Shown: piece after piece, positions 23,345-35,959 of the stretch | Position numbering within the stretch: position 1 is the first letter of the stretch | How the letters are laid out: each line of letters starts with the position of its first letter | NCBI GenBank assembly: GCA_035578905.1 | Contig: JAQJVL010000148.1 | Location: forward strand, 372,001 to 436,000 | DNA from: Stictocephala bisonia | Lineage: Eukaryota; Arthropoda; Insecta; Hemiptera; Membracidae | Length of the DNA stretch: 64,000 nucleotides | Direction of reading: 5' to 3' | The notes under the pieces: model-generated | Database searches by the model: none | What the model saw: only the letters and a program-made list of their open reading frames with translations | What the model was told of the DNA's origin: nothing | Made by a program: the position numbers and the translations under genes

Positions 23345-24286
23345 GGGTTATGGTTGCTTTAATTGAATTATAATTTTTACCTGCACGCTTACTATCCTGC
23401 TAAAATCCTTATAATCTGAAAGCCCATTTTATATTCTATTAAATACAAAAATTCAATTAAATATTATTTATGGTTATACAAACAAATATAGCCATTTTTC
23501 AATTAAATAAAATAATCCACCCTGAATTAAGCTGTACCGTATTATTTGTAAATGGTAAAACATACCTCTTTAATAATTTTTGAAATAAGAATACCTTAAA
23601 TTGTTCAGTGCTCCTAGTAACTCAATGGCTAATAATATCAAAACAATTTCAAGTGTAAACAAGTCTTAGAATTTCTAACAAAACCTAAATCCAACATAAA
23701 AAATAGGGGTTCTAATAAAAATGTCAAAGTTGAGCGCCATATTGGTAAATAGCAACATAATTTTTAAATTTGAACTACATAATTGTAATGAGTATAAAAA
23801 ATTAGGTAAAGTTCCCGTTTTAAAGTTTGCTGTAAAATTAGTATTTTTCGAGATCCTAATTGTGGTCAGCTTGAGTTAATCACCTTGTATAGAAAGGTAA
23901 ACATTTAAGCTCGTTTATCAAATTTAAAAGATAATAAAATATACATAAGAGCATATTTTGAAATTTATTTTTATAAGGAATACCACATAAATTGTTCCAT
24001 TTAGGACAAAATCACTTTATCTACTTTTTAGAATTTGTTTTTAACTAGCAAACAAATTTTGTATCAGTCATTACACTCTAGTATATCAACCAATTTTAAA
24101 ATTATTGTTCAGTTATGAACAATTAGTATATGTTTGATACTGTCAAAATTGAAGTTACTTCAATTGGTTTATTCTGTAACTATAATAAATATTTATTTTA
24201 CTTTTGAATAAAAAGTAAATTATAAGAGAGCAATCCACAAAAATATACTCAATCATATTCAAATAACACATTGCATGTTCTATACG
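22420..24286. other. AT-rich intergenic stretch with a 43-nt poly-T (23299-23341)
   Basis: No gene was recognised. A pure T run at 23299-23341 is the only strong structure. Its flanks look unique. Confidence 0.55.
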
Positions 24287-24582
24287 TTTGTAAATTTAAA
24301 ATTGCTATGGAAATATTTAAATGTTGGTAAATTTAAAATTGTTATGGAAATATTTAAATGTTTGTAAATTTAAAATTTCTATGGAATTTTTTTAATGTTT
24401 GTAAATTTAACATTGCTATGGAAGTATTTAAATGTTTGTAAATTTAAAATTGCAATGGCATTTTTTAATGTTTGTAAATTTAACTTTGCTATGGAAGTAT
24501 TTAAATGTTTGTAAATTTAAAATTGTTATAGAAGTATTTTATTGTTTTTAAATTTAAAATTGCTATGGAAATATTTAAATTT
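24287..24582. repeat. Minisatellite, 37-bp unit, eight copies
   Basis: The unit TTTGTAAATTTAAAATTGCT ATGGAAATATTTAAATG is repeated about eight times with substitutions and small deletions. Confidence 0.9.
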
Positions 24583-25664
24583 ATAATCTTGATAGTGAGA
24601 TCATAATTTGTTTCATATAATTTTAAAATATTCAAAGAAATAATTAAAGTATTTCAACAAACTAAGAGATTTTAAATTCATTTTAAGTAGTTAATTAATT
24701 TTATATTTAAGAAATGTATTCAAGTAAAATAAAAATACTTAATTAAAACCACGTATTACTAGTATTTATGGTAACACAATAAAGATTGTAAAAACAATAT
24801 TAAAATAGTGCCTTGTTTAAGAATTATTATTATTCCATTAGCAATGTGCTCAGACTCCTAATACTGTGTCCCTTAATTTTCTTCAATCACATTTAGAATT
24901 TATATTCCGTGTACATGGATCATTTTGCACACAGAATATGTTGTTAGACCAAAGAATGTTTACTGGATTTTGTTTTATATTTTATGCGGATCCTTGATAA
25001 GTTACAGGTTACAATATAGCTCAGACCAATAACCAAACGTGTTAAAGAGTAATTCAAGTAAAAACAGAACTAATAATTACATTCAATACAATTAACTTTT
25101 GTTAAAGTGAAATTATCAAATTATGTATTTATTTTACCATAAGTAGTGCTTATGTTTTGAGTGCAACAATTTCAGTTTATATACATATCATGTCAGCCTT
25201 CAAAAGGACCATCAAAATTATAAAAAGAAAATTTTATAGGTGGTAACTAAGAGGTTTATTAAACAGCAAATAACATATATTATAATGTTAAGGTAGTTTA
25301 AAAATTATACCCATAAATAACATTGATTAACTTAAGTAACAATCTTTATGGGCTAATGCAGCCAAAAATAGCTATAATAATAGGTACCTATAAAATAAAT
25401 TTTCTTAGTTTTATAAATAAATGTGATAAAAAATACAGAGAAACTGAATTTACATTATGAACATTCAGCATTTCATTTTTTTTACTGACACACAGCAAAA
25501 GAAGAGTTGTACTTAGTGCTAGGTACCGTGTACGTCTGACATTGATCATTCTCAGCCTTTGTTTTTAAAAGCACATCGGTCGAAGGGGCAGGAATAGCAC
25601 AGCCAAACACATTTCCGTCTTGGCTGTTCAACTAGTACGATGGTGCAGAAACTGAAGCAGTGCA
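24583..25664. other. Likely 3' UTR and downstream flank of the Gas2-like gene
   Basis: Sequence just left of the stop codon (25664 to about 25500) is less AT-rich than the surroundings, as expected for a 3' UTR. On the minus strand an AATAAA signal lies at 25260-25255, about 400 nt past the stop, and another at 25133-25128. No further exon was recognised. The assignment is inference. Confidence 0.4.
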
Positions 25665-25865
25665 CTAACGGCCTACTGTGTCCGGAGTGCCACTGCGAAA
25701 GGGGGTTGAGTGCCGGAGGAACTTAGAGGGAGTGCTAGGCAGGGGGGAGGCTGCCCGGGATACTATTCCCCCTCTCACCTGGCAAGGGTCGTGCCGCTGA
25801 AGGAAGTGCTCCAAAGTATCCCATCCACCACCCACTCTCACCATCATATGGCGTCCCTTCAAAAG
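25665..25865 (-). CDS. pigs: Gas2-like gene exon: C-terminal half of GAR domain, last coding exon seen
   Basis: After a TTGTTCCAG acceptor the frame reads [29 protein letters not shown], the hallmark second half of the GAS2-related (GAR) domain that binds microtubules. It joins in phase 0 to the previous exon, which ends ...GRNVFVR. It continues [20 protein letters not shown] and ends at TAG 25667-25665, 66 residues in all. A CAG|GTGAGA sequence directly after DPCQ is a good alternative donor, so an isoform with other downstream exons is possible; none was found within the window. Confidence 0.9.
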   Translation of the reverse strand, partial: LLKGRHMMVRVGGGWDTLEHFLQRHDPCQVRGGIVSRAASPLPSTPSKFLRHSTPFRSGTPDTVGR

Positions 25866-25904
25866 CTGGAACAAGAGCATTCTGAAATTAAGAGTTCTTT
25901 ATCT

Positions 25905-25960
25905 CTATATATAAGAGAAAGCCCTCACTCACTCATCACTAATTTCGTAAATTCATGTTC
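25905..25960 (+). mobile_element. Helitron-like 5' end
   Basis: TCTCTATATATAAGAGAAAG then CCCTCACTCACTCATCAC resembles the 5' TC terminus and following sequence of insect Helitrons. It follows an A. No matching CTAG-type 3' end was found nearby, so this is tentative. Confidence 0.35.
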
Positions 25961-26914
25961 TGTAATCCTAGAAAACTGAAATTTTATACAAATATTTGTT
26001 TTTGGCTAAATATGAAAACTAAAATACTCCTAAGGGGTAGAAACCACCCCTAAAAGATTGCTCCATAAGGATAACATAAGGCTGATTTTATTAAATTACA
26101 GCTGTTTTGTAAATAAATAAACAAAGTCATTTATGTTATTTATAACATGTTTATTTTGTATGTTTGACATTTATCCTATTGATGCATTAAGAGTTTACAC
26201 TCCGGGTAACATGCTACTCTTATATAATTAAAAAAAATGAGCTCTTACTAAAAAATTAACATGACTCTTGGCAAGTTTTGTTTTCATTGTGAAATGTTTT
26301 AGGTGATTTCTACTACCTGTGACATATTTGCACCATTTTGCATTCTCCTAAAATAGACTTCAAGGTTCTCTAAAGATAATTAGACAACTACGTTGTCTAA
26401 TTGATGTTGTCTAGGAGGATGGCAGCAGGCTGAGCTTCTATATTGATGTGATAGGTAATAGAGAACCATGTATAGAAGGGTAAGTTAGGAGGGATGGGTA
26501 AGCGAGGAGTGCTAGTTTTTATTTTTAGATTTGGATTTAAAGTTGGTTTCACCCCTTTAACTACCTATTGATAAAAAAATTACATGTTCTTTGAAATCCT
26601 TCCCTGCCAGCCTTGTTAGTTATGGTATTGAGTGTTAAAAAACAAAATAACATATACAACACAATAATAAAACTGTACAAACTTGTAAACAAACTTGAAA
26701 GTCAGTGAACAAGGTTAGAACAGGTCAAAAACGCAGGAATCGGAAACTGTGACCAATGAGCACATCAAGGTCAAGTTGGAACAACGCAACACGCTCACCA
26801 AATACGAAGTTACCTGGCCTCATGCTGAGCTCACACTGAGCAATAGGCCAGTCAATGGCAACAACCAGCAGTACCGCGGGACGCATATTTGCGTACGAAC
26901 CTTACCTAGCAGTA

Positions 26915-28266
26915 CCCACACTGGATGTTTCAACTATCAACATAAGAAAATCATGCAGAGGTTTGTGATGCAAGCCAGGTACCAGATTTGTATGTTTTAA
27001 CATGAATTTTACACAAGGTACCATGAATGTGGCAAAGAACAAACATCTCTCATGAATAACTGAATCACAATAATATTTCTACAACAGATATGCTGCAATG
27101 TTCGCTCATAAGGTGGTAGTATTTTGTGCTCCCCCTGCCCCCGCATTGTCTGAATTTGGCCAACTTCACTGCATTTGTTAATTTAAAAGTTAATTATATA
27201 AACTGCTATTGCATGTCTATAAATTAAGAAATATCAATCCACATACATTTCACAACTCCTGGATACATTTGTTTGACTTAGTTCTTCAATGTTGCCTAAA
27301 TAAATTGTGGTCAATTTTTTTTCTTTTACAATCACCCAGAGTCAAGAATATATCTTTGAGTAAAATGGATGGAAAATTTTAAATTTAATTAAAATAATTG
27401 TCAAGGTTAGCAATCAGTCAAGAGATAAACACCACAAGGATCACTTGAAATTTTGATTGTGACTGGACCTAAAAATAAAAATATAATTTAAATAATTTTT
27501 TTTACAAATAAAACCATTAATAGACTAGTACTTTCCCTTGTACTAAATTGATTGAATTTAGATGCATAGAATTTTACTAGAACTCTTGGTACTCTTATGG
27601 ACAAGTAAAGACAATTTTAATTACACATATGTAAAAAAACATTAAAATACTGAACATTTGGTTGCAATTTATTTTTATTCAGGACAACGGACAAATAAAT
27701 TACTACTAGATAAACTTGAGGACCTATACTCTTTTGATAGAATCAAAATTCACACAATATTCTAATCGTTATACCTTAATTCAAATATTTCAAATTAAGT
27801 ATTTGTGATCCCTTAAGTGGGAACATATCTTGATAGTCTTTTTTGACCTATCAACTATGAATGCCACAAGGAAAATTGATGATGTTTTATTTTAGTACAA
27901 ACGATAATAACAGGTTCCAACACTGCACCGAAGCTGATGCGCACTTCATTGCAAACATGGTTGACCATCAGCTGTGATTAACTAACTTACTACATAGCAG
28001 TTGACCTATGATTAGTTTAACCATTGACTATAGAAACAAAAAGACAGTTCAAGGCAGTGCATTTGCTGTGCTGCTATCTAACGGTGATTGTTTTCAAATA
28101 AACGCTCATACAAATGTTTGACGTACTATTAGCTCAGCTATCAGTCACTTGAACATGTGCTGAAGAGAGACAAAGAGAGGGATGAAGGGAGATAGATAGA
28201 GACTGTTGGCGCTTCCTGTGAAAAGCGAAAACTAATCTCACAGAACTGGAAAACATGCTTCACATA
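26915..28266. repeat. Direct duplication, copy A (~1.35 kb)
   Basis: From CCCACACTGGATGT to AAAACATGCTTCACAT this segment is repeated at 33780-35127 with only scattered differences (roughly 97% identity by eye) and the same order throughout. The termini are not TG..CA, and no gag/pol lies between the copies, so they are unlikely to be LTRs. No coding capacity is apparent. Confidence 0.9.
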
Positions 28267-28273
28267 ATGTTAA

Positions 28274-29424
28274 CTGATATTAGTTAGTAATGAATTGCAA
28301 AGAGGGATGGAACAAAACCAATTATCCACCGGCACATTCCTCCTGCTGCCTGATGTGAGCTCCATGATGCGTTCTACTACAGCTTTTCCTGAGTTGTCCA
28401 CTTTGTACGGTCCCTCTGGTTGTTTTCCAGCATATACTTCTAGATTTTGAGTATAAAAAGACTTGGAACATTGCAAATAATTTCACACCATATTTTGCGG
28501 GTTTGTTTTTTATATACTGTCTGAAGGAACACTTTCCTCAAAATGATGCGAAAATCTCATCGACAGTAACAAATTCACTAACAATATAATTGGTTTTACA
28601 GTGTTTTACAAACTGTTGAAATATATTTTTAATCAGTGCAAGTTTGTCAGCGTCTTTTCTGTGCTCCCTTGTGCGAATAACGTCGAATCTCAAAACTCTC
28701 AGCAAAATTTTAAATCGACTCAAGCTCATTACAAGTCTAAAGAACTCTACACCACATCCATCGGCCGCCCACAAGTGATCCAAATTTAGACGTGATGCTT
28801 TTTAAGACCCATTCATATACAATAATCCAATCATACATTTAATTTCTTCAACTGTTGTACACCGGCAATCTCTTTCCCTACTATAATTAGAATTATTTTT
28901 GTCAATCCAAATATTTGTACATTCCGTAATTTCTTCCAATATATTATCAGTAAAAAATAAACGCCATACATCATAAGGTGTATTCGCATTCTTCGCTATA
29001 TGACTCACACTTCCCATCCTCATTATAATTATATTTCTATGTTGTGTGCGATTCTGAGGTGGAGGCTCAGGATCCAATAGCATCTGGCCACTTTTGCTAA
29101 CATAAGCAAGTTTTCCATTTTGTCTTCTTATTATATTACTATGGAGTCTCTCATTGAGAGGTAAGTTTTCGAAATCACAAAAGTCATCGAACACTGTTTC
29201 AATCACATCATCACCTACATTATCTTGTAAATCATTTGTAACACTTGCATCCTCCTCTTCCTGTGGGTCATCAGGTTCATCATAAACTTGGGGATCATCA
29301 CTACTATCACTGTCATATTGAAGTTGTCTGACAAATGAACCCTTAGGTCACTGATATTTACGCTGGTCTTCACGTTCTACACTATCTAATAAATTAGCAA
29401 TTCTTATACGTTCAAGTTCACTCA
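28274..29424 (-). pseudogene. Decayed piggyBac-type transposase (PGBD4-like), truncated
   Basis: The frame starts MSELERIRIANLLDS at ATG 29424, then is broken by a stop near 29346 and later indels. Recognisable pieces are an acidic N-terminus (DDPQVYDEPDDPQEEEDA), TPYDVWRLFFTDNILEEI, TTVEEIKCMIGLLYMNG, FFRLVMSLSRFKILLRVLRF, FVTVDEIF (first catalytic Asp) and VPVDNWFCSIPLCNSLL (second Asp). The C-terminal third, with the last catalytic Asp, is missing at about 28273, next to a TTAA. The right end of this element is probably at 33493, before the TTAA at 33494, with the hAT element nested in between. Confidence 0.85.
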
Positions 29425-30211
29425 TTGTTTTAAAAAATTAAATAAATAAATATAAACAAAACACATAACTACATACAATAAAAGTATTGACACAATATAC
29501 AATAACAGTTTGTATACAAATATACCAGCATAGTATAAGGTCGCACACGGAAGTAAACTCCGGGAATAAACATTACACGAGAGGTCGCTCACGGAACTAG
29601 CCTCCAGTCCGCCACAAAGACTAAGTACAACTAATAAATAAAGGGTGGAAGAGAGCGAAATCGGCACTTTCTAATCCTTAGAAGGATGCTCATGAAGTAC
29701 GGCACGCTGCAGAACTCAACTCCGACCATTGGCGGCTAAAGGTAGAGGCTTGGGGGGGCTAAGCCCCCCCCAAATATTTGGAAATCAATGGGCGATAATA
29801 ATGTTTTTTGTGGTAAAAGAAAAGAATAACGTTGAAACACAAATTGACAAATAATATAAGTTAAAATGTTATGTTTATTAAGCCTTAATATTATTTGCTT
29901 ATTACAATATTATAAACATGACAAAGCTCTAATAAATATTTCAGAATGTGCTACTGTACTATGATCTGGAAATGCTGTATATAGTAATGCACCTCGGAGC
30001 GGGCGAGGTTCACCCTGCGCAGTGCACATGCGCATGCTCTCCCCACTACCAAGTTTGACCTTGTAAAGTAAAAGTCATCATCCCGACTCCCTACATTGTT
30101 GTCGTGATGTGACGCTGTACCGGTATTAGGTTATGATGTTGTATTGACTGACAGTAAGTGGTTTCGGCGGTGTTAATTTCTATATACATTTAACGACGGT
30201 GATATTCCGCA

Positions 30212-32580
30212 ATGAAGCGTGTCACAGACTATTTTAAAAAGCTAACCAGTGACAATAAACTAAGTGATGAAACGACGTTATCAATTGCAAGTGTACAGTC
30301 ATTGCCTAGTAGGCCTACGAGCAGTAGCTGTGCTGTGACCGTTGGTGTTCAAATGGACGTGGACCATCTTACAAGTGAGCAAATTAGTTTAGATCTAGGG
30401 ACTAGAGAGTCAGGGCCAGTGCAGCCCGAACAGGCTAATTATCCTTTCACAGTATTTGGCAAACAAAACTGATCATTTTCAAAGACCTATTTTGATCAGT
30501 ATCCTTGGCTGGAATACAGTTTAGTAAAAGACGCAGCATATTGCTATGTTTGTCGAATGTTTGACTCTAACCTCTCCTCTTCCGAGGAAGTATTTACAAA
30601 ATGTGGATTCCGATACTGGAAAAAAACTAAAGAGAGATTTGATAAACACGAAAAATGTAAAAGCCATCTTCTTTGTTGGGAAAAACATTTAATGGATAAA
30701 CAGTCCAGGGAGAAGGGTAGTGTTATGACATTATTGTCAAATGCTCACAGAGAAGAGGTTGATAAAAATAAACAGTATTTAAGTAAAGTTGTTGAAATTA
30801 TAATATTTCTCGCAAGTCAGGGCCTTCCTCTAAGAGGGCATGACGAGAAACTCGACTCAGAGAACCGAGGGAATTTTCTTGAACTCTGCCAGTTTCATGC
30901 CAGACACAATAAATTATTTAACGATGGCTTTCAGAGTACCATATCATTTTGCAGTAAAATCATACAGAATGAAATAATTGATCTGATGGCAACTATGCTC
31001 ACGGAGAAAATTGTCGATGAAGTAAAATCATGTGGTTTCTTTTCTCTTATGGTCGATGAAGCTAGGAGCTATAAAGATCAACAACTGTCCTTATGTATTC
31101 GCTATGTCGACAATGAACTGTGTCCCCATGAACGTTTTCTAATGTTTAGGAATTGTTCTAATGACCGCAATGCTGAAGAGCTTGCTTCACTTCTCTTAAA
31201 TATTTTTGAACAATTGGGAATACATGACCTTCCAGTAATAGCTCAAACTTATGACGGAGCTTCAGTCATGTCAGGGAAACACGCTGGTTTACAAACAATA
31301 ATTAGGCAAAAGTATCCTGCAGCCATGTATTTTCATTGTTATGCTCACAAAGTTGCCTTAGCTGTAACAGACATGTGTAAATCTGTAGAAAGCTCAAATC
31401 TTTTATTTAATGGCCTTCAGGCACTATATGTGCATTTCTCAAAGCCATCTCATCATGATGTCTTGAAGAAGGCGGCAGATCTCATTCAAACAAACCAAGG
31501 CTTAAAGAAAACTCCTGTTGAAATATCTTCTCAGAGCACTACAAGATGGGCATGTAGGTATCAAAACTGTGAACAACTGATCAAGCACTTTGATGTAATA
31601 ACAGAAGCGCTGAAATTTGAAACTGACCACTGTGAAAACATTGATGCAATTGAAGCTGTGGGAATTTTGAATACTATAACAAAAGGAAGCTTTGTAGTTA
31701 ATCTCTTTGTCTTCCATCAAGTGTTAACTCTTACTCACATCTTAAGCCAACAACTGCAGCACAGTGAGGCTACACTGGGAGCAGCATCACAAGTAATTAA
31801 AGCTACTATTAAATCTTTAAAAGAGAAGAGAAGTGAATCAGAATTTTCAAAGATCTGGACAAAAATAACTGAGTTCACTGAAAAATATGATATTTCCTTG
31901 GAGAATGTCAGGAACTCGAAAAGAAAAAGGAGACGAGCGTTCTTTTGAAAGACAGCGCAGTAATGTCGACAATCGGAGTAGAAGAGGAAATTGTTGAGGG
32001 AGAAGGCGAAGGACAAGACACAGTTAAAAGGTTTTGGAGAACTCGAGTTTATTTTAAAGTTCTTGATGTTATAATTGAACGATTGAATGAAAGATTCAAT
32101 GAAGAGTCACTAAAGTTAGCTTTAGCTGTTGATGGATTGTTCAATTTGAGTTTTGAAAAATCGAAAGCCTTTCTTGAACATTATGACGGGATATTGAGAG
32201 TGAACACCACTTTACTTGAAGCAGAAATGGCAGTAGCCAATAATTTACTTAAACTATCGCTGCAAAAAAATACAAAAGAAAAAAAAGCGATCAGTGTCAG
32301 AGTTAAGTTTGATGAGTTGAGAAAAATAGTTAAGCAAGAAACTTTTCCTAACTTATTTATGGCAATTCAGCTCGCCGCTTCTATTCCCATCAGCTCAGCA
32401 TCGTGTGAAAGAAGTTTTTCTGCTATGAGGAGGGTCAAAAACTGGCAGAGAACTTCAATGCTGCAAGAGAGATTCTCAAACCTTCTTTGTTGTACATAGA
32501 GTAGAAGATACTCAGGGAACAGTTGCAAATCCACAGTATTGTAGAAAGGTTTGCAATTAAGCCGAGAAAACTACACTTGA
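30212..32580 (+). pseudogene. hAT transposase (ZMYM1/TTF-type), broken
   Basis: ATG 30212 opens MKRVTDYFKKLTSDNKLSDE. After FTVFGKQN a TGA (30470-30472) interrupts; the same frame continues SFSKTYFDQYPWLEYSLVKD and AAYCYVCRMF, the TTF-type zinc finger. The catalytic region reads FFSLMVDEARSYKDQQLSLC, IAQTYDGASVMSGKHAGLQ and MYFHCYAHKVALAV. The first long frame ends at 31948 and a frameshift moves the rest to the next frame, ending with LAASIPISSASCERSFSAMR, the hAT dimerisation domain. Another break near 32493 disturbs the last residues. So there is at least one nonsense change and two frameshifts in an otherwise well preserved gene. Confidence 0.94.
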
Positions 32581-33392
32581 TTTAGACACATGTCACTTTG
32601 GTATTGTGAAATAATAAACGAAACCTTTGAAATCATGTTGTATTTTGAGTATTTTCTTTGGACCAAACATATAAATGTAAACTCACATTCCTAACTTGAT
32701 ATTTTTTAATTATGGAAAAAATACAATAAATTAATTCAGGTAGGAAATTTACATTTTTCAGTAAAATAAACACGCCTGTTTTAGTGAAGAAATTAAGTGC
32801 TAGAATGGCGAAAAATGTGTTTCATGGTGCCTAATTGTTAAATTTTTTCCGGGGGAGTACCCCCGGACCACCCGTTTATGGGGGGAATTCCATACACCCC
32901 AGACCCCCCGGTCCTTCTAGTCAAGATTAGCCCCCCAAAAATTACATAGAGTAGAAGATACTCAGGGAACAGTTGCAAATCCACAGTATTGTAGAAAGGT
33001 TTGCAATTAAGCCGAGAAAACTACACTTGATTTAGACACATGTCACTTTGGTATTGTGAAATAATAAACGAAACCTTTGAAATCATGTTGTATTTTGAGT
33101 ATTTTCTTTGGACCAAACATATAAATGTAAACTCACATTCCTAACTTGATATTTTTTAATTATGGAAAAAATACAATAAATTAATTCAGGTAGGAAATTT
33201 ACATTTTTCAGTAAAATAAACACGCCTGTTTTAGTGAAGAAATTAAGTGCTAGAATGGCGAAAAATGTGTTTCATGGTGCCTAATTGTTAAATTTTTTCC
33301 GGGGGAGTACCCCCGGACCACCCGTTTATGGGGGGAATTCCATACACCCCAGACCCCCCGGTCCTTCTAGTCAAGATTAGCCCCCCAAAAAA
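32493..33392. repeat. Tandem 450-bp duplication inside the hAT element
   Basis: Bases 32493-32942 and 32943-33392 appear identical by eye, starting TACATAGAGTAGAAGATACT and ending in AGCCCCCCAAAAA. The unit covers the end of the transposase and the right subterminal region, including the GGGGGAGTACCCCC palindrome. Confidence 0.92.
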
Positions 33393-33421
33393 TTTTGTCT
33401 GGAGCCGCCTATGACTCCGAC

Positions 33422-33779
33422 TACAAATAATTTATTTATTGAAAAACTAACTTGTCCAGATATAACCTCCATAATGCGACCTCTCTAGGGTTAAGTTAAA
33501 AAACAAGTCTCCGGTACGACATATCTTTCACCGTGGCCTGTCCTCCTGGCTTGTTATTGTAACTTATTATTCTGCCCTTCTAATTCCTCCTACTTTCCAT
33601 AGTCTAAATCACAAAATATAAAACTATCTTTGCCTTCTCATCAACTACTGATTATACTTCCATATTATTACTTTTCATCATTAAGACGACGGCCGTAGAG
33701 AATAGAAGTGACTGAATTTAGATGAATGATTGTAGTCAATGTTACTAACTAAGGTCATCTACCTTAGTTACCTCGCAGG
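33422..33779. other. Right remnant of the piggyBac relic and family C copy 5
   Basis: GCGACCTCTCTAGGG directly before TTAA (33494-33497) resembles a piggyBac terminus, and GAGAGGTCGC-type sequence also occurs at 29580. Family C copy 5 is at about 33682-33760 (GTAGTCAATGTTACTAACTA). Duplication copy B begins right after it. Confidence 0.5.
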
Positions 33780-35127
33780 ACCCACACTGGATGTGTTAAC
33801 TATCAACATAAGAAAATCATGCAGAGGTTTGTGATGCAAGCCAGGTACCAGATTTGTATGTTTTAACATGAATTTTACACAAGGTACCATGAATGTGGCA
33901 AAGAACAAACATCTCTCATGAATAACTGAATCACAATAATACTTCTACAACAGATATGCTGCATTGTTTGCTCATAAGGTGGTAGTATTTTGTCCTTCCC
34001 CTGCCCCCACATTGTCTGAATATGGCCAACTTCACTGCATTTGTTAATTTAAAAGTTAATTATATACACTGTTGTTGCATGTCTATAAATTAAGAAATAT
34101 CAATCCACATACATTTCACAACTCCTGGATACATTTGTTTGACTTAGTTCTTCAATGTTGCCTAAATACATTGTGGTCAATTTTTTTTCTTTTACAATCA
34201 TCCAGAGTCAAGAATATATCTTTGAGTAAAATGGATGGAAAATTTTAAATTTAATTAAAATACTTGTCAAGGTTAGCAATCAGTCAAGAGATAAACACCA
34301 CAAGGATCACTTGAAATTTGGATTGTGACTGGACCTGCAAATAAGAATATAATTTAAATAATTTTTTTGCAAATAAAACCAATAATAGACTAGTACTTTC
34401 CCTTGTACTAAATTGATTAAATTTAGATGCATAGAATTTTACTAGAACTCTTGGTACTCTTATGGACAAGTAAAGACAATTTTAATTACACATATGTAAA
34501 AAAACATTAAAATACTGAATATTTGGTTGCAATTTATTTGTATCCAGGACAACGGACAAATAAATTACTACTAGATAAACTTGAGGACCTATACTCTTTT
34601 GATAGAATCGAAATTCACACAATATTCTAATCGTTATACCGTAATTCAAATATTTCAAATTAAGTATTTGTGATCCCTTAAGTGGGAACATAACTTGATA
34701 GTCTTTTTTGACCTATCGACTATGAATGCCACAAGAAAAATTGATGATGTTTTATTTTAGTACCAACGATAATAACAGTTTCCAACACTGCACCGAAGCT
34801 GATGCGCACTTCATTGCAACAATGGTTGACGTCAGCTGTGATTAACTAACTTACTACATAGCGGTTGACCTAGGATTAGTTTAACCATAGACTATAGAAA
34901 CAAAAAGACAGTTCAAGGCAGTGCATTTGCTGTGCTGCTGTCTAACGGTGATTGTTTTCAAATAAACGCTCATACGAATGTTTGACATACTATTAGCTCA
35001 GCTATCAGTCACTTCAACATGTGCTGAAGAGAGACAAAGAGAGGGATGAAGGGAGATAGAGACTGTTGGGGCTTCCTGTGAAAAGCGAAAACTAATCTCA
35101 CAGAACAGAAAAACATGCTTCACATGA
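33780..35127. repeat. Direct duplication, copy B (~1.35 kb)
   Basis: Partner of the segment at 26915-28266, same orientation. Differences include a lost TAGA repeat unit in GGGAGATAGAGACTG and single-base changes. The right border is CTTCACATGAGTG where copy A reads CTTCACATAATG. Confidence 0.9.
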
Positions 35128-35792
35128 GTGTTCTTGTTTCTATAGTTTACGGTTTAAACCTCTGTATCAGGGGGTTACCTATACTATATCACAATGTACT
35201 AGTATGGTTTAGTCCAACAAAAAACTCAAAACTGTTATCTTGATGATAAGAACATCTGGCAAATTAGTAAAGTTGAACTAATTTTATTTTATGCAGTTGG
35301 TAAAGTTTGTGAATTAGCTAAAGCTTTTGTCTCATATTAAATTATTTTGAGACATTGTTATTAGTTTTGCTGTGTAGATTAAATGTAAATCTCTTGAATT
35401 GGCATGATGATAAGTTAAGATATTGCAAGAAATTATTTTGGGCTGTGATTTTAAAGTTTTACTGATCAATATTTAAAGTGATCCCTATCAAATATTTAAA
35501 CTAAGTAATATTCTAGAGATTAAAACTACTAATGTTCTTTAATTGCTCACTATTAAAAACATAAGCTGAGAATTTTCTTAAAAATCAAATATAATAGAAA
35601 TAAAACATGATTATATTAAGACAAAACATGCTTGTAACAAAAATACAATCTTATTTCAATTTATCTTCATGATTTTCATGCCCATATGAAAAGTTTTTAA
35701 ATAATGAGAAAACAATCAAAACTTTGTGGCCATACCCACCTGTTTGCTCAATATACCTCTATGGTCAACAGATATTTACATCACAATCTAAG

Positions 35793-35959
35793 AACCGGCG
35801 TGGTGACTCAGGGTTAAAGCTTCGGAATGCGGAGGGCATGCTCCAAGGTTCAAATCCCCACTGAGCCAAAGTTCGGTACTTAACTCGTTGAATAAAGTTG
35901 ACGCACAGGCCTGTATGCCCATGTCAACTGGCGAGTGAAGGTATAAAAAAAAAATATCT
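35793..35959 (+). mobile_element. tRNA-headed SINE (family D), copy 1
   Basis: The head AACCGGCGTGGTGACTCAGG ... CCAAGGTTCAAATCCCC carries a box B (GGTTCAAATCC). The body is ACTGAGCCAAAGTTCGGTAC, and the tail GCCCATGTCAACTGGCGAGT GAAGGT is followed by A10. Related copies are at 45993 (plus) and 51637 (minus). Confidence 0.85.

Larger units (their letters stand above)
29727..33413 (+). mobile_element. hAT transposon, complete ends (3687 bp)
   Basis: The ends are CATTGGCGGCT at 29727 and, inverted, CATAGGCGGCT at 33413. An exact 8-bp target duplication, ACTCCGAC, flanks it at 29719-29726 and 33414-33421, diagnostic of hAT elements. G-rich/C-rich hairpin sequence lies just inside both ends (GGGGGGGCTAAGCCCCCCCC). 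It carries a broken transposase gene and a 450-bp internal duplication near the right end. Confidence 0.96.

Noticed and set aside
24287..24582. CRISPR-like periodic array
   Set aside because: A 37-bp period with contiguous near-identical units and no spacers is a minisatellite.
26749..27000. 83-residue frame as an exon
   Set aside because: Its second half lies in the duplicated segment, and no family resemblance or splice sites were evident.
26915..35127. LTR retrotransposon bounded by 1.35-kb direct repeats
   Set aside because: The repeats lack TG..CA ends, a primer-binding site or polypurine tract is not evident, and the interior holds DNA transposons, with no gag or pol.
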